From Streptomyces sp. SBT349 (GTDB lineage: Bacteria; Actinomycetota; Actinomycetes; Streptomycetales; Streptomycetaceae), in NCBI RefSeq assembly GCF_001083795.1, contig NZ_LAVK01000036.1, forward strand, positions 1-33,544: 33,544 nt of DNA, given 5' to 3'. Numbering within the stretch: the first letter of the stretch is position 1; every line of letters starts with the position of its first letter. Positions 23,053-30,785 of the stretch are shown in pieces. The notes below the pieces were generated by a model, which saw only the letters and a program-made list of their open reading frames with translations, made no database searches and was not told the origin of the DNA. The translations under genes were made by a program, and so were the position numbers.

Positions 23053-23086
23053 GCGGCCCGCGGGCGCCTTGCCGCTCGCGGGCCGC
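23053..23086. terminator. Bidirectional hairpin terminator between cyclophilin and GNAT genes
   Basis: Ten-base perfect G/C arms at 23053-23062 and 23077-23086 enclose a 14-base loop. It lies between two convergent genes (stops at 23030 and 23154) and has no T-run, as expected in this GC range. Confidence 0.6.
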
Positions 23087-23153
23087 CTCCCTGTCCAGCC
23101 GGTGCGGGCTCCCCGGACCCGGGGACCTCACCCGGCGGACCCGTGAGGCCAGG

Positions 23154-23648
23154 TCAGCCCTCGCCATTTCCCTCGCCATGTCCCTCGGCCACGCCGCGCG
23201 GCCGGACACGCGGGCACAGGTAGAAGAGTTCGGGATCGCCCTCGTCCAGGCCGTGGAGCAGGCCGACCGGGCTCCAGCCGACGCGCCGCAGCAGGCGTTG
23301 CATGGGGTGGTTGGAGACGTTGGTCGAGGTGAACAGCTTCGGGGTGGTGCACGCGGCCTCGGTAGCCCCAAGGAGACGCGCGCCCACGCCTCGCCGGCGG
23401 GCGGTGGGCGCGACCATCAGCAGGGTGACGAAGCCCTGCTCGAAGAAGGTGTACTCCAGCACGCTGTATCCCAACGGGCCGGACCCGTCCCCGGCCAGCA
23501 GGGCCAGGCCCTGCTCGCACCAGCGCCGGACGCTCGCGCGCCGCGCGTGGTCGCCCGAGGCCGCGAGGGAGTCGATCCCTGCCAGCCCGGTCCAGTCCGA
23601 GGCGTTCGCGCGGCGAATCACCAGCCCGCCGGGGCTCTCAGCATCCAT
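23154..23648 (-). CDS. GNAT family N-acetyltransferase
   Basis: 164 residues, ATG at 23648. One GNAT domain: an N-terminal strand IRRANASDW, then a strand VTLLMVAPTARRRGVGARLL holding motif A RRRGVGA (84-90), the acetyl-CoA pyrophosphate loop, and the late motif TNVSNHPMQRLLRRVGW, typical of GNAT beta6 region. The C-terminus ends in a Gly/Glu-rich tail. Acceptor substrate unknown. The neighbours (cyclophilin, CNNM proteins) do not suggest one. Confidence 0.9.
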   Translation of the reverse strand: MDAESPGGLVIRRANASDWTGLAGIDSLAASGDHARRASVRRWCEQGLALLAGDGSGPLGYSVLEYTFFEQGFVTLLMVAPTARRRGVGARLLGATEAACTTPKLFTSTNVSNHPMQRLLRRVGWSPVGLLHGLDEGDPELFYLCPRVRPRGVAEGHGEGNGEG

Positions 23649-23720
23649 GGGCCCGATCGTGGCATCCCACCCCGGGCCGTGACCCCGGACCCGATACCGC
23701 CGAACGGGACCGCGCCGTCG

Positions 23721-24755
23721 TCAGCCCGTCGGCTTGGCCCCGGCCAGGGGAGTCATCAGGCGCGCCAGCAGGTCGTCGAGGCTGATCAGCCCCGTCACCC
23801 GCCCGTCGGCCCCCCGCACCACCGCGAGCGAGGCCCGCCGCTGGCGCAGCTGCTCCACGGCGTGCGCCAGGGTGTCCTCGGCCGTCAGCTCGGGCACGGG
23901 CCGCGCCAGCTCGGCGGCCGTCACCCGGCGGCCACCGGCCCTGGCCACGATGGCGTCCCGCACATGCACGGAGCCCACCACCCGCGCCCCGTCGCGCACC
24001 AGCAGCCGCGTGTGGTCGCTGGCCGCGGCGGTGGCGAGGATCACCTCGGCCCCGGCCGAGGCCGCGACCTCCGCGATCCGCACGGCGGGCACCTGGAACG
24101 CCCCCACCGCCGACTGCGGCTCGGTGAGCGACCGCGTGATCAGCCCCGAGTCCGTCTCGCTGATCAGCCCGAGGCGCTGCGACTCGGCGACCAGATGGGC
24201 CAGTTGTTCCCGGTCGTGAACCGAGGTCAGCTTCTCGCGCGGGGTGACCCGGCACAGCCGCACCAGGCCGTTGGCCACCTTGTTCAGCACCGAGATCAAC
24301 GGCCGCACCGCACGCACCAGCGCCCGGAACGGCGGCGCCAGCAGCATCGCCGAACGCTCGGGGTGCGAGATCGCCCACGACTTGGGCGCCATCTCGCCGA
24401 CCACCATGTGCAGGAAGACCACCACCGTCATGGCCACCACGAACGCGATCCCGTACGAGAGGCCGCTCGGCAGCCCGGCGTCGTGCAGCAGCGGGTCGAT
24501 CTGGTGCGCTATGGCGGGCTCGGAGATGCTGCCGAGCCCCAGCGTGCACACGGTGATGCCCAGTTGCGCGCCCGCCAGCATGAGCGACAGCTCGCGCATC
24601 CCCGCCAGCGCCGCGCGCGCCCCGCGCTCCCCCGCCGCCCGCGCCTGTTCCATCCTGTGGTGCTTCGCCGCCACGAGCGCGAACTCGGCCGCCACGAAGA
24701 AGCCGCTGCCCACCAGCAGCAGGACCGTGATCAGCACGGCCGTCTGCGCGCTCAC
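23721..24755 (-). CDS. CNNM/DUF21 and CBS domain membrane protein (hemolysin family), second of pair
   Basis: 344 residues from a GTG at 24755 that overlaps the preceding stop (GTGA), implying coupled translation; a GTG at 24773 is an alternative. The DUF21/CNNM membrane domain (about 1-190) contains FFVAAEFALVAAKHHRME, LAGAQLGITVCTLGLG and VVGEMAPKSWAI, the conserved signature. Two CBS repeats follow (about 205-335). It lacks the C-terminal CorC_HlyC domain found in its partner. Family members are implicated in Mg2+/Co2+ efflux. Gene pairing with one long and one short member is common in actinobacteria and suggests a heteromer. Confidence 0.92.
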   Translation of the reverse strand: MSAQTAVLITVLLLVGSGFFVAAEFALVAAKHHRMEQARAAGERGARAALAGMRELSLMLAGAQLGITVCTLGLGSISEPAIAHQIDPLLHDAGLPSGLSYGIAFVVAMTVVVFLHMVVGEMAPKSWAISHPERSAMLLAPPFRALVRAVRPLISVLNKVANGLVRLCRVTPREKLTSVHDREQLAHLVAESQRLGLISETDSGLITRSLTEPQSAVGAFQVPAVRIAEVAASAGAEVILATAAASDHTRLLVRDGARVVGSVHVRDAIVARAGGRRVTAAELARPVPELTAEDTLAHAVEQLRQRRASLAVVRGADGRVTGLISLDDLLARLMTPLAGAKPTG

Positions 24756-26158
24756 GAGGGCTGTCCCTCCCACGCCCGCAACGGCGACCGCTCACGCTCC
24801 CGCTCGCGCGCGGGCGCCCGTTCGGGCTCGGACTCCGGCGCGCGCTGCCGCTCACGCTCCAGCTCGACCCGGATCCTCGCGGGCACCCGCCGGTCGAGCG
24901 AGAGCACCTCTAGCCGGGCCAGGCCGCCGTCGGCCAGCTCCACCTCGATCAGGTCGCCCACCGCGGGAAAACGGCCGCAGCGGTCGATCACCAGGCCCGC
25001 CAGCGTCTCGAACGCGTCGTCCTCGGGCAGCGCGACGCCCGTCGCCACGGCCACCTCGTCCACCCGGCCCCTGGCGTCCACCAGCCAGCCACCGCGGTCC
25101 GGCACGGCCAGCTCCACCACCAGGTCGCTCTCGTCGGTGATCTCGCCCACCAGCTCCTCGGCGATGTCCTCCAGCGTGACGATCCCGGCCAGCCCGCCGT
25201 ACTCGTCCAGCACGACGCCGAACTCCTCGTCCGCCGCCTGCATCTGCTCCACCGCGCCCGGCAGCGGCAGCGTGTCGGGCAGCAGTAGCGCCCTGCGCGC
25301 GAGCGCCCCCGCCGTGCGCCGGGTGATGCGCTCCGGGCTCACCCGCATCAGCTCGCGCACCCCGATCACGCCCACGATGTCGTCGACGCGGTCGCCGATC
25401 ACCAGGTAGTGCGAGCGGCCGTGCGCGCCGATCAGCTCCACCACCTCGGACGCGGGCGCCGAGGCCCGCACCGAGTTCACCTCGACGCGCGGCACCATGA
25501 CCTCGCCCAGCGTCCGTTCCGAGAAGCCCAGCGCGTGCCCCAGCAGCGTCGCCGTCTCGTGCGGCAGTTGCCCGTGCTCGCGCGACTCCCCGATCAGGTG
25601 CCCCAGCTCCTCGAGCGTCGCGCCGTGGTGCAGCTCCTCCACCGGCTCGATGCCCACCCGGCGCAGCAGCCGGTTGGCCGAGGCGTCGAAGACGCGGACC
25701 AACGGGCCCGCCACGCGCAGATAGAGCAGCGTCGAGGAGGCCAGCGCCATGGCGAGGCGCTCGGGCACGGCGAGCGCCAGGTTCTTCGGGCCGAGCTCGC
25801 CCAGCACCATCTGGATGCCCGTCGCCAGCGAGAACGCCAGCACCAGCGCGATCCCCGACACCGCGGCCTCCGGGACGCCGACGCCGGCGAGCGCCGGGTC
25901 GATCAGCGCGGCGAGCGCGGGCTCCGCGAGGAAGCCGACGACCAGGCCCGTCACGGTGATGCCGAGCTGCGCCCCGGAGAGCATGAACGACAGCCGCTCC
26001 TGCACCTTCATGGCGCGGGCGGCCCGCCGGTCGCCCGCCGCCGCGCCCGCGGCGAGGGCGAGCCGGTCGGCGGCCACGAACGAGAACTCCTGGGCCACGA
26101 AATAGCCGGTGCCCGCCGTCAGGACGAGAACGGCGAGCAGGCCGAGCGCGGCACTCAA
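24752..26158 (-). CDS. CNNM/DUF21-CBS-CorC_HlyC membrane protein (hemolysin family), first of pair
   Basis: 468 residues from a TTG at 26158, chosen because GAGGTGG lies seven bases upstream; a GTG at 26188 without such a site would add ten residues. Order: CNNM membrane domain (GYFVAQEFSFVAADRLAL, FMLSGAQLGITVTGLVVG, VLGELGPKNLA), CBS pair (about 205-325) with GEVMVPRVEVN and EFGVVLDEYGGLAGIVTLED, then CorC_HlyC domain (about 345-430). The C-terminal tail is very rich in Arg/Glu/Pro. Mg2+/Co2+ efflux type protein by family. Its stop overlaps the start of the second gene. Confidence 0.93.
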   Translation of the reverse strand: MSAALGLLAVLVLTAGTGYFVAQEFSFVAADRLALAAGAAAGDRRAARAMKVQERLSFMLSGAQLGITVTGLVVGFLAEPALAALIDPALAGVGVPEAAVSGIALVLAFSLATGIQMVLGELGPKNLALAVPERLAMALASSTLLYLRVAGPLVRVFDASANRLLRRVGIEPVEELHHGATLEELGHLIGESREHGQLPHETATLLGHALGFSERTLGEVMVPRVEVNSVRASAPASEVVELIGAHGRSHYLVIGDRVDDIVGVIGVRELMRVSPERITRRTAGALARRALLLPDTLPLPGAVEQMQAADEEFGVVLDEYGGLAGIVTLEDIAEELVGEITDESDLVVELAVPDRGGWLVDARGRVDEVAVATGVALPEDDAFETLAGLVIDRCGRFPAVGDLIEVELADGGLARLEVLSLDRRVPARIRVELERERQRAPESEPERAPARERERERSPLRAWEGQPS

Positions 26159-26388
26159 CTGACACCACCTCGCCGTGTGCCGCGGCACGCCAGACGTTGA
26201 CGAGGTGGTCCGGGACTATGCCCGTCGGGATCAGATGAGTGGGCCGGCACGGGTCTCCTTCCGGAAGAGGCGGGACGCGGACAACGCGGCTCCGCGCGTC
26301 CGTGTTCCCAGGCTGTACCCCATTTCGCCCACTTGACACCTGCGAATTGGCGGTGTCAGCGCAACGTGTCAGCCCCCTGCCGCCGCGG
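26159..26388. promoter_or_regulatory. Intergenic region with a 25-bp inverted repeat upstream of the CNNM pair
   Basis: 230 bp after pepP and before the CNNM operon. A near-palindrome at 26334-26358 has perfect 7-bp arms TGACACC/GGTGTCA around an AT-richer centre containing AATT. A second GTGTCAGC copy follows the repeat (26353-26360 and 26365-26372). It looks more like an operator than a terminator because arms are short and the centre is symmetric. A perfect TTGACA (26333-26338, + strand) overlaps it but has no gene to serve. Confidence 0.4.
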
Positions 26389-27867
26389 TCACCCGCGCAG
26401 GTCCGCCATCCACGCCTCGACCTCGTACGAGCGGCGCGGCAGGGCGTCCGACAGGTTCCGGTGGCCGTCCTCGGTGACCAGCACGTCGTCCTCGATCCGC
26501 ACCCCGATGCCGCGGTACTCCTCGGGCACCGTCAGGTCGTCGGGCTGGAAGTAGAGCCCCGGCTCCACGGTGAGGCACATGCCGGGCTCCAGCGTGCCGT
26601 CCACATAGCTCTCGCGCCGGGCGGCGGCGCAGTCGTGGACGTCCATGCCGAGCATGTGCCCGGTGCCGTGCAGCGTCCAGCGGCGCTGGAGCCCCAGCTC
26701 CAGGACGCGTTCGACCGGGCCCTCCAGCAGGCCCCACTCCACCAGCTTCTCGGTCAGCACCCGCTGCGCCGCCTGGTGGAAGTCGCGGAACTTGGCGCCC
26801 GGCACGACCGCGGCCAGCCCCGCCTCCTGCGCCTCGTACACGGCGTCGTAGATCTTGCGCTGAAGGTCGGTGAACCGGCCGTTGACCGGCAGCGTGCGTG
26901 TCACGTCCGCGGTGTACAGCTCGGTGGTCTCCACGCCCGCGTCCAGGAGCAGCAGGTCGCCGGAGCGGACGGGGCCGTCGTTGCGCACCCAGTGCAGCGT
27001 GGTGGCGTGCGGGCCCGCGGCGCAGATCGAGCCGTAGCCGACGTCGTTGCCCTCCACGCGGGCGCGCAGGAAGAAGGTGCCCTCGATGTACCGCTCCGAG
27101 GTGGCCTCGGCGCGGTCGAGGACGCGGACCACGTCCTCGAAGCCGCGGGCGGTGGACTCGCAGGCGCGGGTGAGCTCGGCGATCTCGAACGCGTCCTTGA
27201 CCAGGCGCGCCTCGGAGAGGAAGACGCGCAGCTCCTCGTCGCGTTCGGCGGTCACCTTGTCGGCGAGCGCCTTCTCCACCTCGGCGTCGTGCGCGCGGAC
27301 GACGCGGACCGGGCCGGTCGCCTCCCGGAGCACGTCGGGAACGGTGCGCACGTCCTTGACGGGAACGCCGTAGAGGCGCGCGGCCTCGGTCAGGCTGTTG
27401 CGCCGGCCGACCCACAGCTCGCCCTGGCCGCTCAGCCAGAACTCGCCGTTCTCGCGGTCGGAGCGGGGCAGCAGGTAGAGCGTGGCGTCGTGGCCCCGCT
27501 CGCCCGCCGGCTCCAGGACGAGCACGCCGTTCTCCGTCTGGTCGCCGGTGAGGTAGGCGTACTCGACGGAGGCGCGGAAGGGGTACTCCGTGTCGTTGGA
27601 ACGGGTCTTGAGACGGCCGGCGGGGATCACCAGGCGCTCGCCGGGGAATCGCGCGGACAGCGCGGCGCGGCGGCGGGCGGTGTGCTCGGCCTGAGGAACG
27701 GGGTCCAGGTCCTGGCGCTCGGTGTCGGCCCAGCCGTGCTTCATGTTCTCGGCGAGCTCGTCGGAGACCTGGGGGGCGACGCCGTTCTTCCGGGGGGCGG
27801 GCGTCGTCTCGGCGGTCCCCTGCACCTCGCCGGGCTCGGCGTTCTCGGCCCGCTGCTCTTCGGCCAC
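26389..27867 (-). CDS. pepP: Xaa-Pro aminopeptidase (aminopeptidase P, M24B)
   Basis: 492 residues. GTG at 27867 with GAGGAG six bases upstream; the very long frame beyond it is a shadow. It removes N-terminal residues preceding proline, in the cytoplasm, with a dinuclear Mn site. The M24 ligands are all present: Asp309 and Asp321 (LLLDAGVETTELYTADVTRT), His404 (HGTGHMLGMDVHD), Glu435 (TVEPGLYF) and Glu459 (GVRIEDDVL). The N-terminal creatinase-like domain covers about 60-200. A 50-residue Glu/Pro/Ala-rich extension precedes it, typical of Streptomyces PepP forms. Monocistronic; a TACCAT box at 27932-27937 may be its -10. Confidence 0.96.
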   Translation of the reverse strand: MAEEQRAENAEPGEVQGTAETTPAPRKNGVAPQVSDELAENMKHGWADTERQDLDPVPQAEHTARRRAALSARFPGERLVIPAGRLKTRSNDTEYPFRASVEYAYLTGDQTENGVLVLEPAGERGHDATLYLLPRSDRENGEFWLSGQGELWVGRRNSLTEAARLYGVPVKDVRTVPDVLREATGPVRVVRAHDAEVEKALADKVTAERDEELRVFLSEARLVKDAFEIAELTRACESTARGFEDVVRVLDRAEATSERYIEGTFFLRARVEGNDVGYGSICAAGPHATTLHWVRNDGPVRSGDLLLLDAGVETTELYTADVTRTLPVNGRFTDLQRKIYDAVYEAQEAGLAAVVPGAKFRDFHQAAQRVLTEKLVEWGLLEGPVERVLELGLQRRWTLHGTGHMLGMDVHDCAAARRESYVDGTLEPGMCLTVEPGLYFQPDDLTVPEEYRGIGVRIEDDVLVTEDGHRNLSDALPRRSYEVEAWMADLRG

Positions 27868-27992
27868 GTCCGTCTCCTCGCTCGCTCGCTTGCCGGCCGG
27901 CCCGGGGGCCGGGTCGGCTCCATGGTAGGCGGGCGGCGGCGTCGGGCGACAGCGAACTGTCGGAGGCGCTCCGGCCGGTGCGCGCGCGGGGG
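27868..27992 (-). promoter_or_regulatory. pepP leader and promoter region
   Basis: Putative -10 TACCAT (27932-27937, - strand) with TGTCGC 18 bp upstream as a weak -35. A 6-bp inverted repeat (27947-27962) overlaps the -35. A CTCG tetranucleotide repeat lies just upstream of the ribosome-binding site (27877-27890). Confidence 0.3.
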
Positions 27993-29357
27993 CTACGCGA
28001 AGTGCGCCGCGAGGAGGACGACGTCCTCGGCGGAGTCGCGGGCGCCCGGGGAGTCGATGTCCGGGAGCATGGTGTGCAGGACGTGGTCGGCCAGCGCGCC
28101 GGGGTCGGTGCGGGCGGCGGGCGGGGCGCAGGCGGCGGCGGCCTGGAGGTGCGCGAAGGCCCGGTCCAGCGGCTCGCCGGTCCGGTGCAACAGCCCGTCG
28201 CTGTACAGCAGGACCGTTTCTTCCTCCTCGATGCGCAGGTGCACGCTCGGCGCCTCCCAGCAGGCGAGCATGTTGAGCGGGGCGGAGAGGGTGGTCTCGG
28301 CGAAGACCGCGCGCCCCGCGCCCACGACCAGCGGCGGCGGGTGGCCCGCGGAGGCGAGGACCATGCGGCGGGTGGCGGGCTCGGCGTAGCCGAACAGCGC
28401 GGTGGCCGAACGCCCCGGCTCGGTCAGCCGCAGCAGCAGCTCCAGGTCGGAGAGGACGGCCACCGGGTCCTCGCCCTCCATCACGGCGTAGGCGCGCAGC
28501 CCGGCGCGCAGGCGGCCCATCGCGGCGAGCGCGGCGGGCCCGGTGCCGGTGGCGCCGCCGATGGCCAGGCCGAGGGCCTGGTCGGGGAGGGCGAGCGCGT
28601 CGTAGAAGTCGCCGCCGCCGCGCGGGCCGAAGCGGTGCCGCACGGCGAGCGTGACGCCGGGCAGCAGCGGGAGGCGGGGCGGCAACAGGCCCTCGTGGAC
28701 GGTGCGCACCGCGGCGCGGGCGCGGCAGAGTTCGAGGCGGTTGGCGATGTGCTGTCCCGCCTGCCGCAGATAGTGGGAGAGCAGGCGGCGCTGGCGCGGG
28801 TCGGGCTGGCCCGGCTCGTCGTAGAGCCAGACGGCGGCGCCGAGCCGCCCCGGCGCCTCGGCGGCCAGCGGGACGCCGTAGCTGGCGGCGAAGCCGAGCC
28901 GGGCGGCGACCTCGCGGTGGCGCGGGTCGAGGGCGTCCTCGTGCGGGATGTCGCGGTGGACGATCTCGGCGGGCTCGGTGTCGGTGTCCTGCGGGATCTC
29001 GACGGATCGGGGGACCGTTTCGAGGTGGCCGAGGTCGGCGTGGCCGAGGCCGAGGCCGGCGAGGCGTTCGGGGCCGAGGCCGTCGGCGGGGCGGAGCGAG
29101 ACGAGTCCGCGGCGGGCGCCGAGGAGTCCGGCGCCCGCCCGCAGCGTTTCCTCCAGGGCGTCGCCCAGGGTGCGGGTGCGGCCGAGGCGCTCGGTGAGGG
29201 AGTGCAGCGTGGTGAGGTCGGAGATCCAGGAGGCGAGGCGGTCGTGCACCCCGCCCGGCCTGCCGAGAGTGACGTCGTCGGCGGGCTGGGAAGTCTGTGG
29301 GACGGTCGGCAGCACAGGGTGGATTCCGGCCACTTTCGGCGGGGGTGAGGTACTCAT
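27993..29357 (-). CDS. GAF domain and PP2C-like (SpoIIE/RsbU) protein, one metal ligand changed
   Basis: 454 residues, ATG at 29357 with no obvious ribosome-binding site. GAF-like sensory region at about 50-210, then a SpoIIE-type phosphatase domain (about 215-454). GGGDFYD with Asp250, AGHPPPL, LLYSDGL and SAEDVVLL are all present. However, the second metal-binding motif, normally GD-x-x-G-x-G, reads GGATGTG (267-273): Gly268 stands where the conserved Asp should be. The Glu usually following YTDGL is also replaced (YSDGLLHRT). The protein may be inactive, or regulatory through its fold. Family members dephosphorylate STAS anti-anti-sigma factors in partner switching; two RsbW-like ATPase genes lie in the same window. 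Confidence 0.88.
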   Translation of the reverse strand: MSTSPPPKVAGIHPVLPTVPQTSQPADDVTLGRPGGVHDRLASWISDLTTLHSLTERLGRTRTLGDALEETLRAGAGLLGARRGLVSLRPADGLGPERLAGLGLGHADLGHLETVPRSVEIPQDTDTEPAEIVHRDIPHEDALDPRHREVAARLGFAASYGVPLAAEAPGRLGAAVWLYDEPGQPDPRQRRLLSHYLRQAGQHIANRLELCRARAAVRTVHEGLLPPRLPLLPGVTLAVRHRFGPRGGGDFYDALALPDQALGLAIGGATGTGPAALAAMGRLRAGLRAYAVMEGEDPVAVLSDLELLLRLTEPGRSATALFGYAEPATRRMVLASAGHPPPLVVGAGRAVFAETTLSAPLNMLACWEAPSVHLRIEEEETVLLYSDGLLHRTGEPLDRAFAHLQAAAACAPPAARTDPGALADHVLHTMLPDIDSPGARDSAEDVVLLAAHFA

Positions 29358-29748
29358 AGGTAAGGCGAACCCCCATGTGATAAGCGTCGCTGCGGGACTT
29401 TCCAGGGGAAGGGGTGGCGCGGGCCCCGGTCGAGTAGGGTCCTGCCGTGATGGATAATGCCCAGGTAGCGGGCTCGTTCCCGGTTCGACAGGCCGGACCG
29501 TAGCGAGTTTGGCGGGAATGGCGGAAAAGCAGCGCCGGGCCGGTCGGCCCGCGATCGACTGGGCCGTCCCGGCGGCGGATCGAGCCGGGCGGGCTGGGTA
29601 CATATCGGAACGGACCGTCGAGTTCTGGCGTCCTACCGGATGGCGGCCAGGCCCAGTGTGCCCGCCGCCCCTCGCTACGCGACCCGCTACATACGGTGAT
29701 CTGTGTTCCACGTGGTGTATCTGAACCCGCGACGGAAGGGACGCGCTG
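29358..29748. promoter_or_regulatory. Divergent 391-bp intergenic region with a parS-like and a sigma-B-like motif
   Basis: This gap separates the divergent PP2C and Prim-Pol-like genes. GTTCCACGTGGTGT at 29704-29717 contains the CACGTG core of the Streptomyces ParB site (GTTTCACGTGAAAC) but only 9 of 14 bases match, mostly in the left half. GGAT-N15-GGGTAC (29577-29601, + strand) fits the loose SigB-type consensus GNNT-N14-16-GGGTAY. GGAAGGG at 29734-29740 is the ribosome-binding site of the downstream gene. No gene-like frame was found. Confidence 0.3.
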
Positions 29749-30417
29749 ATGCGCGAGATCCTCGGAGAGCGACGCACGAACGGTAAAGGCAACAGCAGGG
29801 GTCCAGGCGCGGAGCTGCGCGAGGCCGCGCTCCTCTGCGCGCGGCGGTGGCGGTGGCCGGTGCTCCCGGGCGCCGAGGCACGGCCGGACGGCGGGTGCGA
29901 CTGCCCGCGCCCCGACTGCGTGGTCCCGGGGGCTCATCCCCTCGACCCCGAGCTGCTCGCCGCCACGAACGATCCCCGGATGGTGGGCTGGTGGTGGCGG
30001 GTGCGACCGCGGTCGCCGATCATGCTGGCCACCGGGGGGAAGGCGCCCTGCGCCGTGAGCCTGCCCGCGCCGGCGGCGGCCGGGGCGCTGGACGAGCTCG
30101 ACCGCGGGGGAGCGCCCACGGGGCCCGTGGTGGCCGGGCCGACGCGCTGGGCGCTGCTGGTCGAGCCGTACGAGTTCCCCGAATTGGGGGAGCTGCTGGG
30201 GGCGCTGGAACGGGTGCCGAGCTCGGTCCGTTTCCACGGGGCCGGCGGGTACCTCCCGCTGCCGCCCTCGCGCACGGGCGCCGGAGAGGTCGCCTGGGCG
30301 CGGGAGCCGGAGAAGCGGGGCGGTCGTGTGGTGCTGCCGCGGGTCGCCGACCTGCTGGACGTCCTGGTCGAGGCGGGGCTGAGCGCTCCGGAACCGGGGG
30401 GCCGGCTTGCCTACTGA
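29749..30417 (+). CDS. Prim-Pol-like protein without the catalytic acidic residues
   Basis: 222 residues, ATG at 29749 with GGAAGGG nine bases before it. The beginning of the bifunctional DNA primase/polymerase (Prim-Pol, archaeo-eukaryotic primase) domain is recognisable: RWPVLPGAEARPDGGCDC, a Cys/His cluster C50-x-C52-x4-C57-x5-H63 ending in PGAHP, LAATNDPRMVGWWW (70-83) and the IMLATGG turn (91-97). Where active members continue with the Asp-x-Asp metal site, this protein reads CAVSLPAP (101-108), with no acid. The later PTRWALLVEPYEF replaces the usual GGxH strand. Active primase or polymerase function is therefore unlikely. It may be a nucleic-acid or nucleotide-binding relic. Many Streptomyces carry such a short form. 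Confidence 0.85.
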   Translation: MREILGERRTNGKGNSRGPGAELREAALLCARRWRWPVLPGAEARPDGGCDCPRPDCVVPGAHPLDPELLAATNDPRMVGWWWRVRPRSPIMLATGGKAPCAVSLPAPAAAGALDELDRGGAPTGPVVAGPTRWALLVEPYEFPELGELLGALERVPSSVRFHGAGGYLPLPPSRTGAGEVAWAREPEKRGGRVVLPRVADLLDVLVEAGLSAPEPGGRLAY

Positions 30418-30785
30418 CCGGCAGGCCCAGGGGCCGCGCCGGAAGCGGCGGGCGCGCACATGGACGGACCCGATCGCTGGCGACGGGGGATGCACCAGCG
30501 ACCGGGCCCACCTCAGAAGGTAACAACTCATCGGGGATTCGCAAATCCCGCGCGGCCCCCGGGCGGCCCGAACTCGCGTCTGATGGGGGGAGTTGTGACC
30601 GGAATCACGCCCCGGGGGGCCGGGGTGTCGGCCTGTCAGCTCCGCGCGAGAGCCGCCGGGCACGACCTGACCTGCTCGTTCGGCCCGTGGCGCCTGCCGG
30701 TTTCCGGTCGGGGTCCGGTCGGGATCCGTCGGCTCCCGTCGGGGTCCCGTCGGCTTCCTGAGGTCCGCCGGCTCCGCTGGTTCAA
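30418..30785. other. Convergent intergenic region without a supported gene
   Basis: 368 bp between two convergent stops (30417 and 30786). It holds a weak 6-bp G/C hairpin (30610-30625) and the decameric repeats described separately. Frames crossing it have mixed codon usage and no recognisable product, so I see no gene here. Confidence 0.6.
30704..30756. repeat. Five imperfect 10-11 bp tandem repeats (CCGGTCGGGGT type)
   Basis: Units at 30704-30714, 30715-30725, 30726-30735, 30736-30745 and 30746-30756 are variants of CC(G)GTCGG(G/C)(G/A/T)(T/C). The array lies just past the end of the SEC-C gene in convergent intergenic space, and probably arose by slippage. Confidence 0.7.
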
